DNA of 64,000 nucleotides from Pedobacter sp. BMA (GTDB lineage: Bacteria > Bacteroidota > Bacteroidia > Sphingobacteriales > Sphingobacteriaceae), in contig NZ_LECU01000004.1 of the NCBI RefSeq assembly GCF_001027745.1, positions 620,001 through 684,000 of the forward strand, read 5' to 3'. A program made the translations under genes and the position numbers. Each line of letters starts with the position of its first letter. The stretch's first letter is position 1. Of the stretch, positions 1-9,810 are shown piece after piece. Under the pieces are notes generated by a model. It worked only from the letters and a program-made list of their open reading frames with translations. It was not told the DNA's origin and did not search any database.

Positions 1-414
1 ACCCTCAGGGTTAGCCATTCCGAAATTACGGTACTGGCGCTCTTTAGTGTTTTTACCCTTCTGATGCCCGATAACCATAACAGTTTGACCGTTGATAGTT
101 GCAAATCCACCAATAATAGCTTTGTCGTCTTTCACCGTTCTGTCGCCGTGCAACTCAATGAAATCATCACAAATCATATTGATGTAATCAAGGGTTTGCG
201 GGCGATCCGGATGACGGCTCATCTGAACCTTGTTCCAGCCAGTTAAGTTCTTATATAAGTTATTGGTGGTTTCTTCTAATTTACCATCAAGCTCGTCCAA
301 CGTAGCAGACATGTCTACTTTAGTTTTCTCGGCAACTTGTTTAACCTTTTCTATCTGCTGAACTAAATCAGCAATAGGTTTCTCAAAATCGAATGATGTT
401 TTTATCTGTTGCAT
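1..414 (-). CDS. accA: Acetyl-CoA carboxylase carboxyltransferase subunit alpha (N-terminal part)
   Basis: This gene is cut by the left window edge; only the first 138 codons are present. AccA is the alpha half of the carboxyltransferase that moves the carboxyl group from carboxybiotin to acetyl-CoA, the first committed step of fatty acid synthesis, in the cytoplasm. The visible part has the N-terminal coiled-coil-like helix and then the family signatures: [39 protein letters not shown] and [18 protein letters not shown], followed by [10 protein letters not shown] at the edge. The ATG at 414 is the only sensible start and gives the usual MQQIK-type N-terminus. A matching promoter box lies 10 bp upstream. 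I am confident of the identity from the conserved blocks. Confidence 0.95.
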   Translation of the reverse strand, partial: MQQIKTSFDFEKPIADLVQQIEKVKQVAEKTKVDMSATLDELDGKLEETTNNLYKNLTGWNKVQMSRHPDRPQTLDYINMICDDFIELHGDRTVKDDKAIIGGFATINGQTVMVIGHQKGKNTKERQYRNFGMANPEG

Positions 415-424
415 AATTGAACCA

Positions 425-432
425 CAAAAATA
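425..432 (-). promoter_or_regulatory. Bacteroidota -7 box of accA
   Basis: Read on the minus strand the sequence is TATTTTTG, a full match to the Bacteroidota consensus TAnnTTTG. It ends 10 bp before the accA ATG, which would give a 5' leader of only a few nucleotides. I see no convincing TTG -33 element at the usual spacing, so the call rests on the -7 match and its position. Confidence 0.4.
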
Positions 433-529
433 GGTAATTAATCAATACGATTACACAGATTTAGTATATTGGATACATTTACTCCCGGGCTATGTTGCCT
501 GGCACACCATAATACCCCTGTCTTTACTA

Positions 530-2089
530 TTAAAACTTTGCCGCTTCACCAGCCTTGGGTAAAGCTTTTATTATAAATTCCCGGATATGGGCATTTGCAG
601 TTTTCAGGTCGTCTTTCCTTAAGTACATCATGTGTCCGCTGCGATAACCCTCCCAACTCATCCGATCCTTCAGTTTCCCCGCAGCATCCAGTTGCCACAT
701 GCTGTATTTCGCATTGAAATAATCGCAGGCACCATCATAATAGCCCGATTGAACCAGCAAATGCAGGTATGGATTTTGCGCCATAGCCTGACGCAAATTG
801 TCTCCGGTATTGTTACCAGAGTTATCCCAGGGGTAAACGGAGCCGAACATGTTGTATTTCAAATCAGTTTTATAATTCAGCTCATTGCGAATGTACATAT
901 TAATAGCAGGGGTAAAAGAATGTAGCCAGGAGGTTAGTTCCGCGTTGTAGTCGGGTCCTTCGCCTGCACTCATTTTATCTATCCCGCGATACCTCGAATC
1001 CAAACGACCTACAGTAAAACCCTTATCTCTCATCAGTTCCTTCCAGAAAAAATCTGTTGGAACATTCAGGTTGTAATCCAGTACCACTTTCTCTGATAAT
1101 CCTGAATAACGGGCCATTTTGGAGGCAATCAGTTTCTTCTTGTCAGTACTCAACATCCCGCCCTGCGAAATAGCAGGAATCAATTCATTTATGGTGAAGG
1201 TTTCCACTTCAGGGAGCATAGCGGTCAGATCTTTGGACTGTAAATCCTGAGGCAGTGCTTTATGGTACCATGCGGTCGCGGCAAAATAAGGTAATCTCAA
1301 AGCAGCCTCTACGGACCCTCCCCGCTCTATACCAAGCTCAGTTGGAGATACCAGCACAACCCCATTCAAATACATCCACTGGCTGTTTTGCAGTTCAAGC
1401 GCCAAACCTGACACGCGTGTTGTACCATAGCTTTCACCAATTAAAAATTTTGGCGAAGCCCAACGGTTATTCCTCGTTACAAATGTATTGATCCACTCAG
1501 CAAGATATTTGATATCTGCACGCACACCAAAAAATTTATCTTTCGGAATATCCTTATTTACGGCACGCGAATAACCGGTATTTACCGGATCGATATACAC
1601 AATATCGGCGACGTCTAAAATCGAATAGGGATTTTCCTTATAACCATAAGGCTGAACAGGGTATCCCTCGTCGTCAATTTTCAATACAACCGGACCAGTG
1701 TAAGCAATGTGCATCCATACCGAGGCAGATCCCGGACCACCGTTAAAAGAAATAACTAATGGACGTTGATCCCGGTTCGATACATCACTACGCTCATAAT
1801 AGGTGTAAAATAATCCCGCTATGGCTTTACCTTCTTCATCCCAAACCGGTAAGGTTCCGGTTGTAGCTTTGTAGGGAACAGATTTCCCATTAATATTGAC
1901 CGAATGATTAGTAACTACGGTGCTTTCCACCTTTATTGTGCGCTCATTAACGGCAGGTTTGGTTTCGTCCTTTACCGTTACGGGCAGAGTTGCGGCTATT
2001 TCTTTCGAAACATTTTTCCTGCCTGACTGCTGCGCATGAACCGCACAGCTGTAAATCAACATAATCGTAAGTAATATTTTAAATTTCAT
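530..2089 (-). CDS. Secreted S10 family serine carboxypeptidase-like protein
   Basis: A 519-residue secreted alpha/beta hydrolase of peptidase family S10, which releases C-terminal amino acids from peptides. Residues 1-20 form a signal peptide ending AVHAQ. The oxyanion-region motif FNGGPGSASVWMH lies near 115-127. The nucleophile is Ser220 in GESYGTTR, the acid is probably Asp452 in SGYYDGACD, and the base is His486 in RSGHMMYL. All three triad residues are therefore present and the length is normal. It lies downstream of the starch locus but a hairpin with a T-rich tail at 2169-2201 separates it from the GH13 gene, so I do not treat it as part of that operon. Its natural substrate is unknown; a periplasmic peptide-scavenging role is an inference. 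Confidence 0.88.
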   Translation of the reverse strand: MKFKILLTIMLIYSCAVHAQQSGRKNVSKEIAATLPVTVKDETKPAVNERTIKVESTVVTNHSVNINGKSVPYKATTGTLPVWDEEGKAIAGLFYTYYERSDVSNRDQRPLVISFNGGPGSASVWMHIAYTGPVVLKIDDEGYPVQPYGYKENPYSILDVADIVYIDPVNTGYSRAVNKDIPKDKFFGVRADIKYLAEWINTFVTRNNRWASPKFLIGESYGTTRVSGLALELQNSQWMYLNGVVLVSPTELGIERGGSVEAALRLPYFAATAWYHKALPQDLQSKDLTAMLPEVETFTINELIPAISQGGMLSTDKKKLIASKMARYSGLSEKVVLDYNLNVPTDFFWKELMRDKGFTVGRLDSRYRGIDKMSAGEGPDYNAELTSWLHSFTPAINMYIRNELNYKTDLKYNMFGSVYPWDNSGNNTGDNLRQAMAQNPYLHLLVQSGYYDGACDYFNAKYSMWQLDAAGKLKDRMSWEGYRSGHMMYLRKDDLKTANAHIREFIIKALPKAGEAAKF

Positions 2090-2168
2090 AAAGTTTAGTT
2101 TGGATCATAAAGATCAAACTAAAGGTGCGTTATTCAAAAATCACATTACAAATGTTACGCATTTACAA

Positions 2169-2201
2169 CCAAAAACAAACGCCCCGCTAACATGGCAAGG
2201 C
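2169..2201 (-). terminator. Rho-independent terminator after the GH13 lipoprotein gene
   Basis: On the minus strand a 7-bp stem (GCCTTGC paired with GCGGGGC, two G-T wobbles) with loop CATGTTA is followed by GTTTGTTTTTGG. It begins a few bases past the GH13 stop codon and ends that transcript before the S10 peptidase gene. Confidence 0.55.
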
Positions 2202-2206
2202 AATAA

Positions 2207-4087
2207 TTACTTTAAGGCTGTTTTGCTGAATACGTGATACTCGCCAGGTGCTAATGTCGCCGTGTAAAAAGTACTGCCCATTGTGATACCATTCCCGACA
2301 GCATCAGCCCATGTTCCTGGTGTGCCAAAGTCGATGTTTGCCTGTTGACTCACCACATCAAAATTACCCACTACCACCACGGTATTTGTACCCTCAACCA
2401 GTTTGATATATTTAATGCCCCCAGCCAGATTATAAGTTGAACTGCTAGACTTAAATATCGGATTATTCTTTTTTAAGCGGATAAATTTTGCATATGCATC
2501 GTATAAAGCTTTACGGTTTGGATCACTGTAATAATCCCATTTAACCGGCTTTTCACCTGTCCTGCCATTGTAATCAATATTGATATCGTAACCAAGCTCA
2601 CCAAACTGCCAAACCATTTTCGGCCCGGGAATCGCAAATAAAAATGCTGCGATTAATGCTTCTCTTTTTAAAGAAGTACCCAGATTGCCTTTGATCACGT
2701 AGTTGCCAGAAGCATTCCCGTAGTTGATATTTTTGAAGTTCAGGCGTTCCTGATCATGGCTCTCTCCAAAACCAACCAGGTTCTCAGATTTAGTAAATCC
2801 GTGATTGGCATAAAAACCCCACTGAAAGTTGGAATTATCTAACCAGCCCATTGTGGATTCGTTCATATTGTAATTCATATCATTCCACAGCATCATGCCA
2901 TCCTCTGCTAAAACCTTTTCTTCCGAGGCATCGGCAAAGTGTTCGAGAATAACATAAAAATTAGGATCGATGCTTTTAATATAGGAATTGTAATCCTTCC
3001 AAATGGCAACGCGGCTTGCATCGTAAGCACTCATGGTGGCATCGTCAGTAGAAACTTTTTGGGTAAAGCCTTTTGACAAATCGAAACGGAAACCGTCAAT
3101 CCTGTATTGCTGCATCCAGAATTTCATTACATCTTTTGAGAATTTTTTAGTTGCTGTACTTTCGTGGTTGAAATCAAAACCCACATTATAAGGATGTTTG
3201 GCATCAACATTAAACCACGGACTGCTTGCAGTCGGTTTCGTCCCATCAAAATACAGTTGAACCATAGGCGACTGACCAAATGAATGATTCAATACCATAT
3301 CCATGATCACTGCAATTCCCCTACCGTGACATTCATCAATGAAATTCTGCAAAGCTGTTTTTGTTCCATAATACTTATCAGGAGCAAAATAAAACGATGG
3401 ATTATAGCCCCAGCTTGAATTTCCTTCGAACTCATTAACCGGCATTAATTCAATCGCATTAATCCCCAAACCAATCAAATAATCCAGCTTCGCCAGCGTC
3501 GAGGCATAAGTATGCTCAGTAGTAAAATCACGAATCAATAATTCATAAATAACCAGATTATTCTTTTCGGGCCGACTGAAGCTGCTGTTCTTCCAGGTAT
3601 AAACGGTCTGATTGGCCTGCATTATACTTACAATGCCGGTAGTTTTCCCGGTTGGGTAGGCTTTCAAACCAGGATATACAGTTGAAGAGATGTACTGATC
3701 ATTATCCGGATCGAGAACCTTCTCGCAATATGGATCGGCAACTTTCAGCGTACCATCTATGTAAAACTGATAAGCATACTCGGTAGCCGGGTTGAGGTTG
3801 TCAACTTGTACCCACCAGGTATTTCCATCAGGGGTATTCTTCATCACAGAGGTCGTGGCCGACCAGTTATTGAAATCACTAATCAATGATACAGACTTTT
3901 TTCCCGGAGCGTATAGCGTAATGATTGCCGACGTACCGTTATTGATAAATGCAACTCCATCTTTGGCACCCGCAGGTAAATCCGCTACATTACTTACAGG
4001 CACTTCTGCTCCGGCATCAGTTGAGGATTTTTTACAGGCCGTGTTAAATGCGGTCACCAGCAATAACAGGTAAAATAGTTTTTTCAT
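2207..4087 (-). CDS. GH13 alpha-amylase family lipoprotein with N-terminal E-set/CBM48 domain
   Basis: A 626-residue GH13 enzyme that hydrolyses alpha-glucans. Residues 1-17 are a lipoprotein signal and Cys18 is the lipidated residue, so it is membrane anchored and possibly surface exposed like SusG (inference). Residues about 50-125 form an immunoglobulin-like E-set/CBM48 domain, with the DFNNW motif typical of starch-active enzymes. The catalytic barrel follows, with all GH13 regions: DMVLNH at about 263, nucleophile Asp336 in GFRFD, acid/base Glu382 in LEHF and Asp445 in ESHD. It lies downstream of the MFS transporter, with a REP-like repeat in between. The substrate (starch, glycogen or maltodextrin) is inferred from family and locus. 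Confidence 0.92.
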   Translation of the reverse strand: MKKLFYLLLLVTAFNTACKKSSTDAGAEVPVSNVADLPAGAKDGVAFINNGTSAIITLYAPGKKSVSLISDFNNWSATTSVMKNTPDGNTWWVQVDNLNPATEYAYQFYIDGTLKVADPYCEKVLDPDNDQYISSTVYPGLKAYPTGKTTGIVSIMQANQTVYTWKNSSFSRPEKNNLVIYELLIRDFTTEHTYASTLAKLDYLIGLGINAIELMPVNEFEGNSSWGYNPSFYFAPDKYYGTKTALQNFIDECHGRGIAVIMDMVLNHSFGQSPMVQLYFDGTKPTASSPWFNVDAKHPYNVGFDFNHESTATKKFSKDVMKFWMQQYRIDGFRFDLSKGFTQKVSTDDATMSAYDASRVAIWKDYNSYIKSIDPNFYVILEHFADASEEKVLAEDGMMLWNDMNYNMNESTMGWLDNSNFQWGFYANHGFTKSENLVGFGESHDQERLNFKNINYGNASGNYVIKGNLGTSLKREALIAAFLFAIPGPKMVWQFGELGYDINIDYNGRTGEKPVKWDYYSDPNRKALYDAYAKFIRLKKNNPIFKSSSSTYNLAGGIKYIKLVEGTNTVVVVGNFDVVSQQANIDFGTPGTWADAVGNGITMGSTFYTATLAPGEYHVFSKTALK

Positions 4088-4125
4088 TTGGTTAGAATAT
4101 TATAAGATTTTCGTCAGTGCTAGAC

Positions 4126-4156
4126 ATAGCTTGTCCCATATTTCGGGACAAGCTAT
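4126..4156. repeat. Perfect 12-bp inverted repeat (hairpin) between MFS and GH13 genes
   Basis: ATAGCTTGTCCC and its exact complement are separated by a 7-base loop. There is no T-run on the minus strand, so it is not a standard terminator. It directly adjoins the REP-like repeat at 4167-4192 and may be part of the same repeat unit, or may protect or process the mRNA. Confidence 0.6.
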
Positions 4157-4166
4157 CTTTCTAATC

Positions 4167-4192
4167 AGATTGCTTCGTACCCCGCAATGACG
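4167..4192 (-). repeat. REP-like 26-bp intergenic repeat, copy 1
   Basis: On the minus strand this begins CGTCATTGCGGGGTACGAAG and ends CAATCT. It matches the element at 9811-9836 at about 22 of 26 positions, and both lie in gaps between genes of the same locus. I recall similar CGTCATTGCGAGG...GAAGCAATCT elements as common in Sphingobacteriaceae genomes; a genome-wide count would settle it. Confidence 0.55.
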
Positions 4193-4198
4193 ATTTAT

Positions 4199-5572
4199 TT
4201 AAACTGATCTGTTCTCTTCGATCGCGACCTCTGTAGCCAGCTTTTCGTCTGTTTTCCTAGGTTCTCTGATAAATAAATAACAGATAACAGCCGCCAGAAT
4301 CATCAATCCGCCACCAAGCTGAACAGCTAAAAGCCGGTCATTGTTAAGCACGTTACGCATTAACCAGCCAAAGCCCAATGAGGCAATAATTTCAGGGAGC
4401 ACAATGAAGAAATTGAATATCCCCATGTAAATACCAATTTTATCTTTCGGAAGTGAGCCACTTAGCATAGCATAAGGCATCGACAAAATACTGGCCCATG
4501 CTATACCAACGCCGGTCATACACAAATACAACATATTCTTATCATGTACCCAGGCTACACTGATTAGACCAATGGCACCACAAACCAAACATAAAGCATG
4601 CGTTGTTTTCCGCCCAAGTGCATCTGCAATCTTTGGTAAAACCAATGCAAAAAGGAAAGTGATCACACTGTAGTAGGCAAGGGTTAGACTACCAAAATCC
4701 GCTCCATGTGCGTAAACAGGGTCGGCAGCATCTTTGCCGCCGAATACATTCACCGCAACAGCTGTAGTGTAATAAAACCACATTAGAAACAGCCCGGGCC
4801 AGGTAAAAAACTGCACAAGGGAAACAATCTGCATTCGCTTAGGCATGTTCCTCAAAGCACCAAAAATTTCTGAAACACCGCCGGCAAACCCCTTATTATT
4901 AGCTTCTTTTCGTTGTATTTCCAGATCCTGCGGAGGATATTCTTTCGTAGTAAAAACTGTCCAAAGCACAGCTGCCAGAAAAAAGAATGCTCCTATGTAA
5001 AAAGAGAATTTTACATTTTCAGGAATACTACCCTGTTCAGCGGTATTCTGCAAATGAAACAAATTATTCATTAACCAGGGCAAAGCCGATGCTACACTTC
5101 CGCCTAAACCAATCATCATGCTTTGCATAATGAAACCACGGTTAACCTGGCTATCTGGTAATTTATCGGTAACAAAAGCACGGAAAGGTTCCATCGCTAT
5201 GTTTCCGAATACGTCCAGAATCCAAAGCAATCCTGCTGCCATCCACAAAACACTGCTGTGTGGCATAAAAATTAAAGCAATACTGCTTACGATGGCACCA
5301 AGCAAGAAATATGGCCTCCTTCTGCCCCATCTCGGATGCCATGTTCTGTCGCTCAAATAACCGATAACCGGCTGTACCAGCAACCCTGTTAGCGGAGCAG
5401 CCAAAAATAGTAATGGAACCTGATCAGGATTGGCACCGAGGTTTTCATAAATACGCCCCATGTTGGCACGTTGTAAATCCCAACCGAATTGAATACCAAA
5501 GAAACCAACACTCATGTTAATAATCTGGGCGAGGGTTAACCTGGGATTCTCGAATACTGTTTTTAAGCTCAT
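4199..5572 (-). CDS. MFS sugar transporter, SLC45/sucrose-symporter type (probable maltose importer)
   Basis: An inner-membrane transporter of 457 residues with about twelve hydrophobic segments, of the glycoside-pentoside/SLC45-like MFS group. The loop after helix 2 reads GYLSDRTWHPRWGRRRPYF, which carries the RxGRRRP signature of that group. The N-terminus QIINMSVGFFGIQFGWDLQ is typical of the Bacteroidota versions found in maltodextrin loci. A GTG 33 bases upstream would add eleven residues; I chose the ATG at 5572 because MSLKTVFENPRLTLAQ matches the usual short N-terminus. It follows the GH13/GH65/pgmB genes, so import of maltose or short maltodextrins with protons is the likely job (inference). 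Confidence 0.85.
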   Translation of the reverse strand: MSLKTVFENPRLTLAQIINMSVGFFGIQFGWDLQRANMGRIYENLGANPDQVPLLFLAAPLTGLLVQPVIGYLSDRTWHPRWGRRRPYFLLGAIVSSIALIFMPHSSVLWMAAGLLWILDVFGNIAMEPFRAFVTDKLPDSQVNRGFIMQSMMIGLGGSVASALPWLMNNLFHLQNTAEQGSIPENVKFSFYIGAFFFLAAVLWTVFTTKEYPPQDLEIQRKEANNKGFAGGVSEIFGALRNMPKRMQIVSLVQFFTWPGLFLMWFYYTTAVAVNVFGGKDAADPVYAHGADFGSLTLAYYSVITFLFALVLPKIADALGRKTTHALCLVCGAIGLISVAWVHDKNMLYLCMTGVGIAWASILSMPYAMLSGSLPKDKIGIYMGIFNFFIVLPEIIASLGFGWLMRNVLNNDRLLAVQLGGGLMILAAVICYLFIREPRKTDEKLATEVAIEENRSV

Positions 5573-5686
5573 TGTATTTGGTTTTATTTTTCCCACAAGG
5601 CGCACCTGGGTTTACACATTAAGCACGGAGGCCTGAAATTTACGCTGCTTTCTTTGTGTACTTTGTGGTTAATTCTTTTTATTGCT

Positions 5687-7483
5687 CTAAAATTCTATCA
5701 CCTGCGCCGAAACCGGCCCAAGCGTCACAGGAATACTGGTTCCAGCTGGGATATTTAATTTCCGGTCTGTTAACAAATCAGTAACCGGAGAGGAGTGTTT
5801 CACCTTCAGAATATGATCTGGAATCTCGATATTGGCTTCAAGTGATGCATGGCGATCAAAATTCACGACAACCAACAAACGCTGTTTGCCCGAGTAGCGG
5901 ATGAAAGCATACATGCGGTTATTCATATTTGCCGCTTGTGGAACATCATAAATCTCACCGTTTTTAATGGCGTCGCTGACAGAGGTTACCTTAAACAGTT
6001 GCTTGTACCAGGATCTCAGCTTTTGCTCCTCGGAACTTAACTTTTGTCCATCAAATAATCCACCGTTCATCCATTTCTGGTGACTCGGAATACCCCAGTA
6101 ATCAAAAATCGTGGTGCGGTTATCATCGCCTCCAAAACCTTCTTGCCCTTGTCCCTTCTCTCCAACCTCCTGACCGAAATAAAGCATCACCGGGCCTGAA
6201 CCTAATGTTGCCGAAACTACCATTGCGGGTAAAGCCAGCTCAGCTTTTCCTGCGAAGCCAGCAGATGCGATACGTTCCTCATCATGATTTTCCAGAAAAC
6301 GCAACATGTGTTTGCCAAAACCAGCACTTTCTACCTGCCATACATGACGGATGTCTTTCACATCTGCCGATGGCTCGTTTCTGATCAGTCTTTTCAAACC
6401 ATCATACAAACCAACTTTATCATACAGATAATCGAATTTACCTTCTTCTAAATACTGTTTATAAACCTGGGGATTGTAAGCCTCTCCTAAAAATATTAAA
6501 TCAGGATTAACTTGTTTTACCTGAGGTATAACCCAGTTCCAGAATGCAATAGGTACCATTTCTGCCATATCGCAACGGAAACCATCTACACCTTTTTTAG
6601 TCCAGAAGATCAGGATGTCACGCATCTTCGTCCATACCGGAGGAATAGGATCAAAATGGTTTTGTTTGCCATTCTGATAATCTATACCATAATTCAATTT
6701 AATCGTTTCGTACCAGTCGTCATATTTAGGCGATGCCGTAAAAGCATCATTGCCGGTCGCTTTGGCCGGATTTTCATCAAACTTCCCATCCTGTAAAACA
6801 GATAGCGGTGTCTTCAGTCCGTTTGTAGGCACCACAAAAGGTTGACCAGGTACATAGTAGAAATCATTTTGGGCACTAAAGCTCCTGGTTACATCATCAT
6901 TGCTACCGAAATCAGCTACGCCCTCCGGCTTTGCATAAGAATGGTAACTCCTCGCCACATGATTAGGCACGAAATCAATAATTACCTTCAGGTTCTTCCC
7001 GTGCGTTCTTTTCACCAGCGCCTCAAATTCCTGCATGCGGTTCTTCACATCAACCGCCAGATCAGGATCCACATCATAATAATCGCGGATGGCATAAGGC
7101 GAACCAGCCCTGCCTTTTACTACGTCAGCGTCGTCAACCTTAATTCCGTAAGCAGAATAATCGGTCAAACTTGCATGTGCAATAGCCCCCGTGTACCACA
7201 CATAGTTGGCATGGAGTGAAGCAATGCCAGCTAAAGCTTGATCGGTGATGTCATTAAACTTTCCCACACCATTTTGCTCAATGGTACCATAAGGAACATT
7301 CGTACTATTTTTATTCCCGAATAAACGGGGCAGTAACTGATAAATAACGATTTGCTTATCGTCCATTTTGGGATGTTTTTTTTGTGCAAAGGATGATGTT
7401 GAAATAAATAGCTGAAAAATCAGCGCAGCGCATGCCACGATGTAAAGATGACTTCCCCAACTGAATTTTCCATCTACAATCAT
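5687..7483 (-). CDS. Periplasmic GH13 alpha-amylase family enzyme
   Basis: A 598-residue GH13 hydrolase with an N-terminal signal peptide (hydrophobic LYIVACAALIFQLFIS, cleavage after SFA near residue 33) and no lipobox cysteine, so it is probably soluble in the periplasm. The barrel begins at about 45 and shows VIIDFVPNH (about 168-175), nucleophile Asp305 in GFRCD, acid/base Glu334 in FLGEAYNP and Asp401 in ENHDEER. Its ATG overlaps the stop of the GH65 gene in an ATGA junction, which points to translational coupling. It probably turns imported maltodextrins into maltose or glucose. It lacks a recognisable starch-binding module; the C-terminal 90 residues are the usual beta-sandwich. Confidence 0.9.
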   Translation of the reverse strand: MIVDGKFSWGSHLYIVACAALIFQLFISTSSFAQKKHPKMDDKQIVIYQLLPRLFGNKNSTNVPYGTIEQNGVGKFNDITDQALAGIASLHANYVWYTGAIAHASLTDYSAYGIKVDDADVVKGRAGSPYAIRDYYDVDPDLAVDVKNRMQEFEALVKRTHGKNLKVIIDFVPNHVARSYHSYAKPEGVADFGSNDDVTRSFSAQNDFYYVPGQPFVVPTNGLKTPLSVLQDGKFDENPAKATGNDAFTASPKYDDWYETIKLNYGIDYQNGKQNHFDPIPPVWTKMRDILIFWTKKGVDGFRCDMAEMVPIAFWNWVIPQVKQVNPDLIFLGEAYNPQVYKQYLEEGKFDYLYDKVGLYDGLKRLIRNEPSADVKDIRHVWQVESAGFGKHMLRFLENHDEERIASAGFAGKAELALPAMVVSATLGSGPVMLYFGQEVGEKGQGQEGFGGDDNRTTIFDYWGIPSHQKWMNGGLFDGQKLSSEEQKLRSWYKQLFKVTSVSDAIKNGEIYDVPQAANMNNRMYAFIRYSGKQRLLVVVNFDRHASLEANIEIPDHILKVKHSSPVTDLLTDRKLNIPAGTSIPVTLGPVSAQVIEF

Positions 7484-9798
7484 ACCAACTCTGCGTTATT
7501 CACTTCTACTTCAGCATTTCCTGCCAATTTATAAACCTGATTTTTGATTCCGATTTCTAAATCCACAGCATTGTGGTTTTTAATATTAATTCCGTTTTCG
7601 GTAATATTGATCTTTAACGTCGCTCCTCTGAAACCAACAGTAAACGAGAATGATTTCCACTGCGTTGGCAAGAAAGGGTTAAAGTGTAATTTACCCTCAC
7701 GAACGCGCATGCCTGCAAATCCTTCCACCACACTCATCCATGTGCCGGCCATCGAGGTAATGTGTAAACCATCTTCAGTATCGTTGTTATAATCATCCAG
7801 ATCCAAACGTGCGGTGCGTAAGTAAAATTCGTAAGCACGGGCTTCATCATTCAATTTAGCCGCAAGGATACTATGTACACAAGGCGATAATGAACTCTCG
7901 TGAACGGTACGTGGCTCGTAGAAATCGAAGTTTCTTCTGATGGTCTCCAAATCAAAATCTTCTTCGAAAAAGTAAATACCCTGTAGCACATCAGCCTGTT
8001 TAATAAAAGGCGAACGTAGAATTCTATCCCAGCTCCATTTCTGATTGATTGGTCTTTCACTTGCAGGTAAGTCTTTAACCAGCGTCTGTTCTTTATCCAG
8101 ATAACCATCCTGTTGTAAGAAAATTCCTAAGTTTTTATCCTCCGGCAAATACATTTTTTCAATAATATCTGCCCAGTCTGCAAATTCGCTTTCATTAAAA
8201 TTTACGGACGCCAATAAACTGTTATATTTTTCACGCTGTTGCGTTTTAACAATTTCAGCAGCTTCTGTTGCATATTTCATGCACCAAACGGCTAACATAC
8301 TGGTATACCAGTTGTTGTTTACGTTGTTCTCGTATTCATTCGGCCCGGTAACCCCCAGCATTACATACTGTTGTTTATCGCTGCTCCAGTTAACGCGTTG
8401 TTTCCAGAAACGGGCAATACCAATCAAAACTTCCAAACCATAATCGAACAGGTAACTTTCATCACCTGTATAACGGATGTAGTTGTAAATAGCAAACGCT
8501 ATGGCTCCATTACGGTGGATTTCCTCGAATGTAATTTCCCACTCGTTATGGCACTCTTCACCATTCATGGTTACCATTGGATATAGAGCAGCTCCATCTT
8601 TAAAACCTAATTTAGCCGCATTTTCAATGGCTTTACCCAGTTGTTTATGGCGGTAAACCAGCAGGTTTTTACTTACTTCCTGAGGTGCAGTTGCCAGATA
8701 GAAAGGAACGCAATAAGCTTCAGTATCCCAATAAGTAGAACCTCCGTATTTCTCACCGGTGAAGCCTTTTGGTCCGATATTCAACCTGTCGTCTTTACCT
8801 GTATAGGTTTGGAACAGTTGAAAAATATTGAAACGGATAGCCTGCTGAGCAGAAACATCGCCTTCAATCACGATATCGCTTTCTTCCCATTTGGTTGCCC
8901 AGGCTTCAGTTTGTTCTTTAATCAGTGTATCGAAACCCTTAGCTGTTGCTTTAGCGATCACGGCTTTAGCTTCTTCTAAAAGTGATTCTTTCGGATAGTT
9001 TTCTGAAGATAAATTTGTGGCGATTTTTACTAAGGTAATTTCTTCATTTGCTTTTACATCAACAGAAAAAGTCTGACCAACAAATTTCTCCTTTCGGGTA
9101 GCTTCCGGATTGATGGCCACTTCTTCCGAATTTTTGAATAATGCGATATGACTTCCAGTACAAACCTCGAACTCCGTTTTCTTCGTTCTTAATTTGAGGT
9201 AAGCTTCAACTCCGGTGATCTCATCAGAAACCATTGTCCAGAATTTCTCATCGTAGTTACTGTCCTGGTTTTTGATGTCGCCATCAATAAAGGGTGTTAG
9301 TGTTAGGTTACCATCAAAATCTACAGCAGTAATGCTATAGCGGATAGCCCCAACCTCATCATCGGCAATACTACAAAAACGGGTGGCTTTAACTTTAACC
9401 GTTTTGCCACTTTCCAGTTTCGCGGTAAATGTTCTTTCCAGAACACCGGCATGCATATTCAAAACACGCTTGAAATCCAATACTTCTGCTTTGGCCAGAT
9501 CCAGAATCTCATTATCAATTTTAACTTCGATACCTACCCAGTTTGCCGCATTTAAAACTTTCGCAAAATATTCAGGATAGCCATTTTTCCACCACCCCAC
9601 ACGGGTTTTGTCAGGATAGTAAACACCAGCCACATAGTTTCCCAAAAGGGTTTCACCAGTATAGGTTTCTTCAAAGTTGGCACGTTGACCCATGCGGCCA
9701 TTACCCAGACTGAAAATACTCTCTGAAATTTTATTTAAATGTGGATCAAAGCCTTCTTCGATAATGTTCCACTCATCTGCTTTAATGTAATTCTTCAT
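7480..9798 (-). CDS. GH65 maltose phosphorylase-like enzyme
   Basis: A 772-residue cytoplasmic enzyme of family GH65, whose members split alpha-linked disaccharides with phosphate to glucose and beta-glucose-1-phosphate. There is no signal peptide. Residues 1-280 form the N-terminal beta-sandwich, with SLGNGRMGQRANFEETY near 30-46. The (alpha/alpha)6 barrel carries the catalytic acid Glu488 in TGPNEYENNVNNNWYT, and the phosphate-binding motif VHESSLSPC lies near 635. Maltose is the most likely substrate because beta-phosphoglucomutase, amylases and a sugar MFS transporter surround it, but kojibiose or trehalose specificity cannot be excluded from sequence alone. It is coupled to the following GH13 gene by a 4-bp overlap. 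Confidence 0.9.
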   Translation of the reverse strand: MKNYIKADEWNIIEEGFDPHLNKISESIFSLGNGRMGQRANFEETYTGETLLGNYVAGVYYPDKTRVGWWKNGYPEYFAKVLNAANWVGIEVKIDNEILDLAKAEVLDFKRVLNMHAGVLERTFTAKLESGKTVKVKATRFCSIADDEVGAIRYSITAVDFDGNLTLTPFIDGDIKNQDSNYDEKFWTMVSDEITGVEAYLKLRTKKTEFEVCTGSHIALFKNSEEVAINPEATRKEKFVGQTFSVDVKANEEITLVKIATNLSSENYPKESLLEEAKAVIAKATAKGFDTLIKEQTEAWATKWEESDIVIEGDVSAQQAIRFNIFQLFQTYTGKDDRLNIGPKGFTGEKYGGSTYWDTEAYCVPFYLATAPQEVSKNLLVYRHKQLGKAIENAAKLGFKDGAALYPMVTMNGEECHNEWEITFEEIHRNGAIAFAIYNYIRYTGDESYLFDYGLEVLIGIARFWKQRVNWSSDKQQYVMLGVTGPNEYENNVNNNWYTSMLAVWCMKYATEAAEIVKTQQREKYNSLLASVNFNESEFADWADIIEKMYLPEDKNLGIFLQQDGYLDKEQTLVKDLPASERPINQKWSWDRILRSPFIKQADVLQGIYFFEEDFDLETIRRNFDFYEPRTVHESSLSPCVHSILAAKLNDEARAYEFYLRTARLDLDDYNNDTEDGLHITSMAGTWMSVVEGFAGMRVREGKLHFNPFLPTQWKSFSFTVGFRGATLKINITENGINIKNHNAVDLEIGIKNQVYKLAGNAEVEVNNAELV

Positions 9799-9810
9799 CT
9801 TTTATGCTTT

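Noticed and set aside
64..246. 60-residue plus-strand frame at the left edge
   Set aside because: Antisense to accA, whose conserved motifs are clear.
5648..5670. Short direct repeat CTTTGTG in the gap between the MFS and GH13 genes
   Set aside because: Resembles a common AAC-CACAAAG-type intergenic pattern but only two units are present; not supported as an element.
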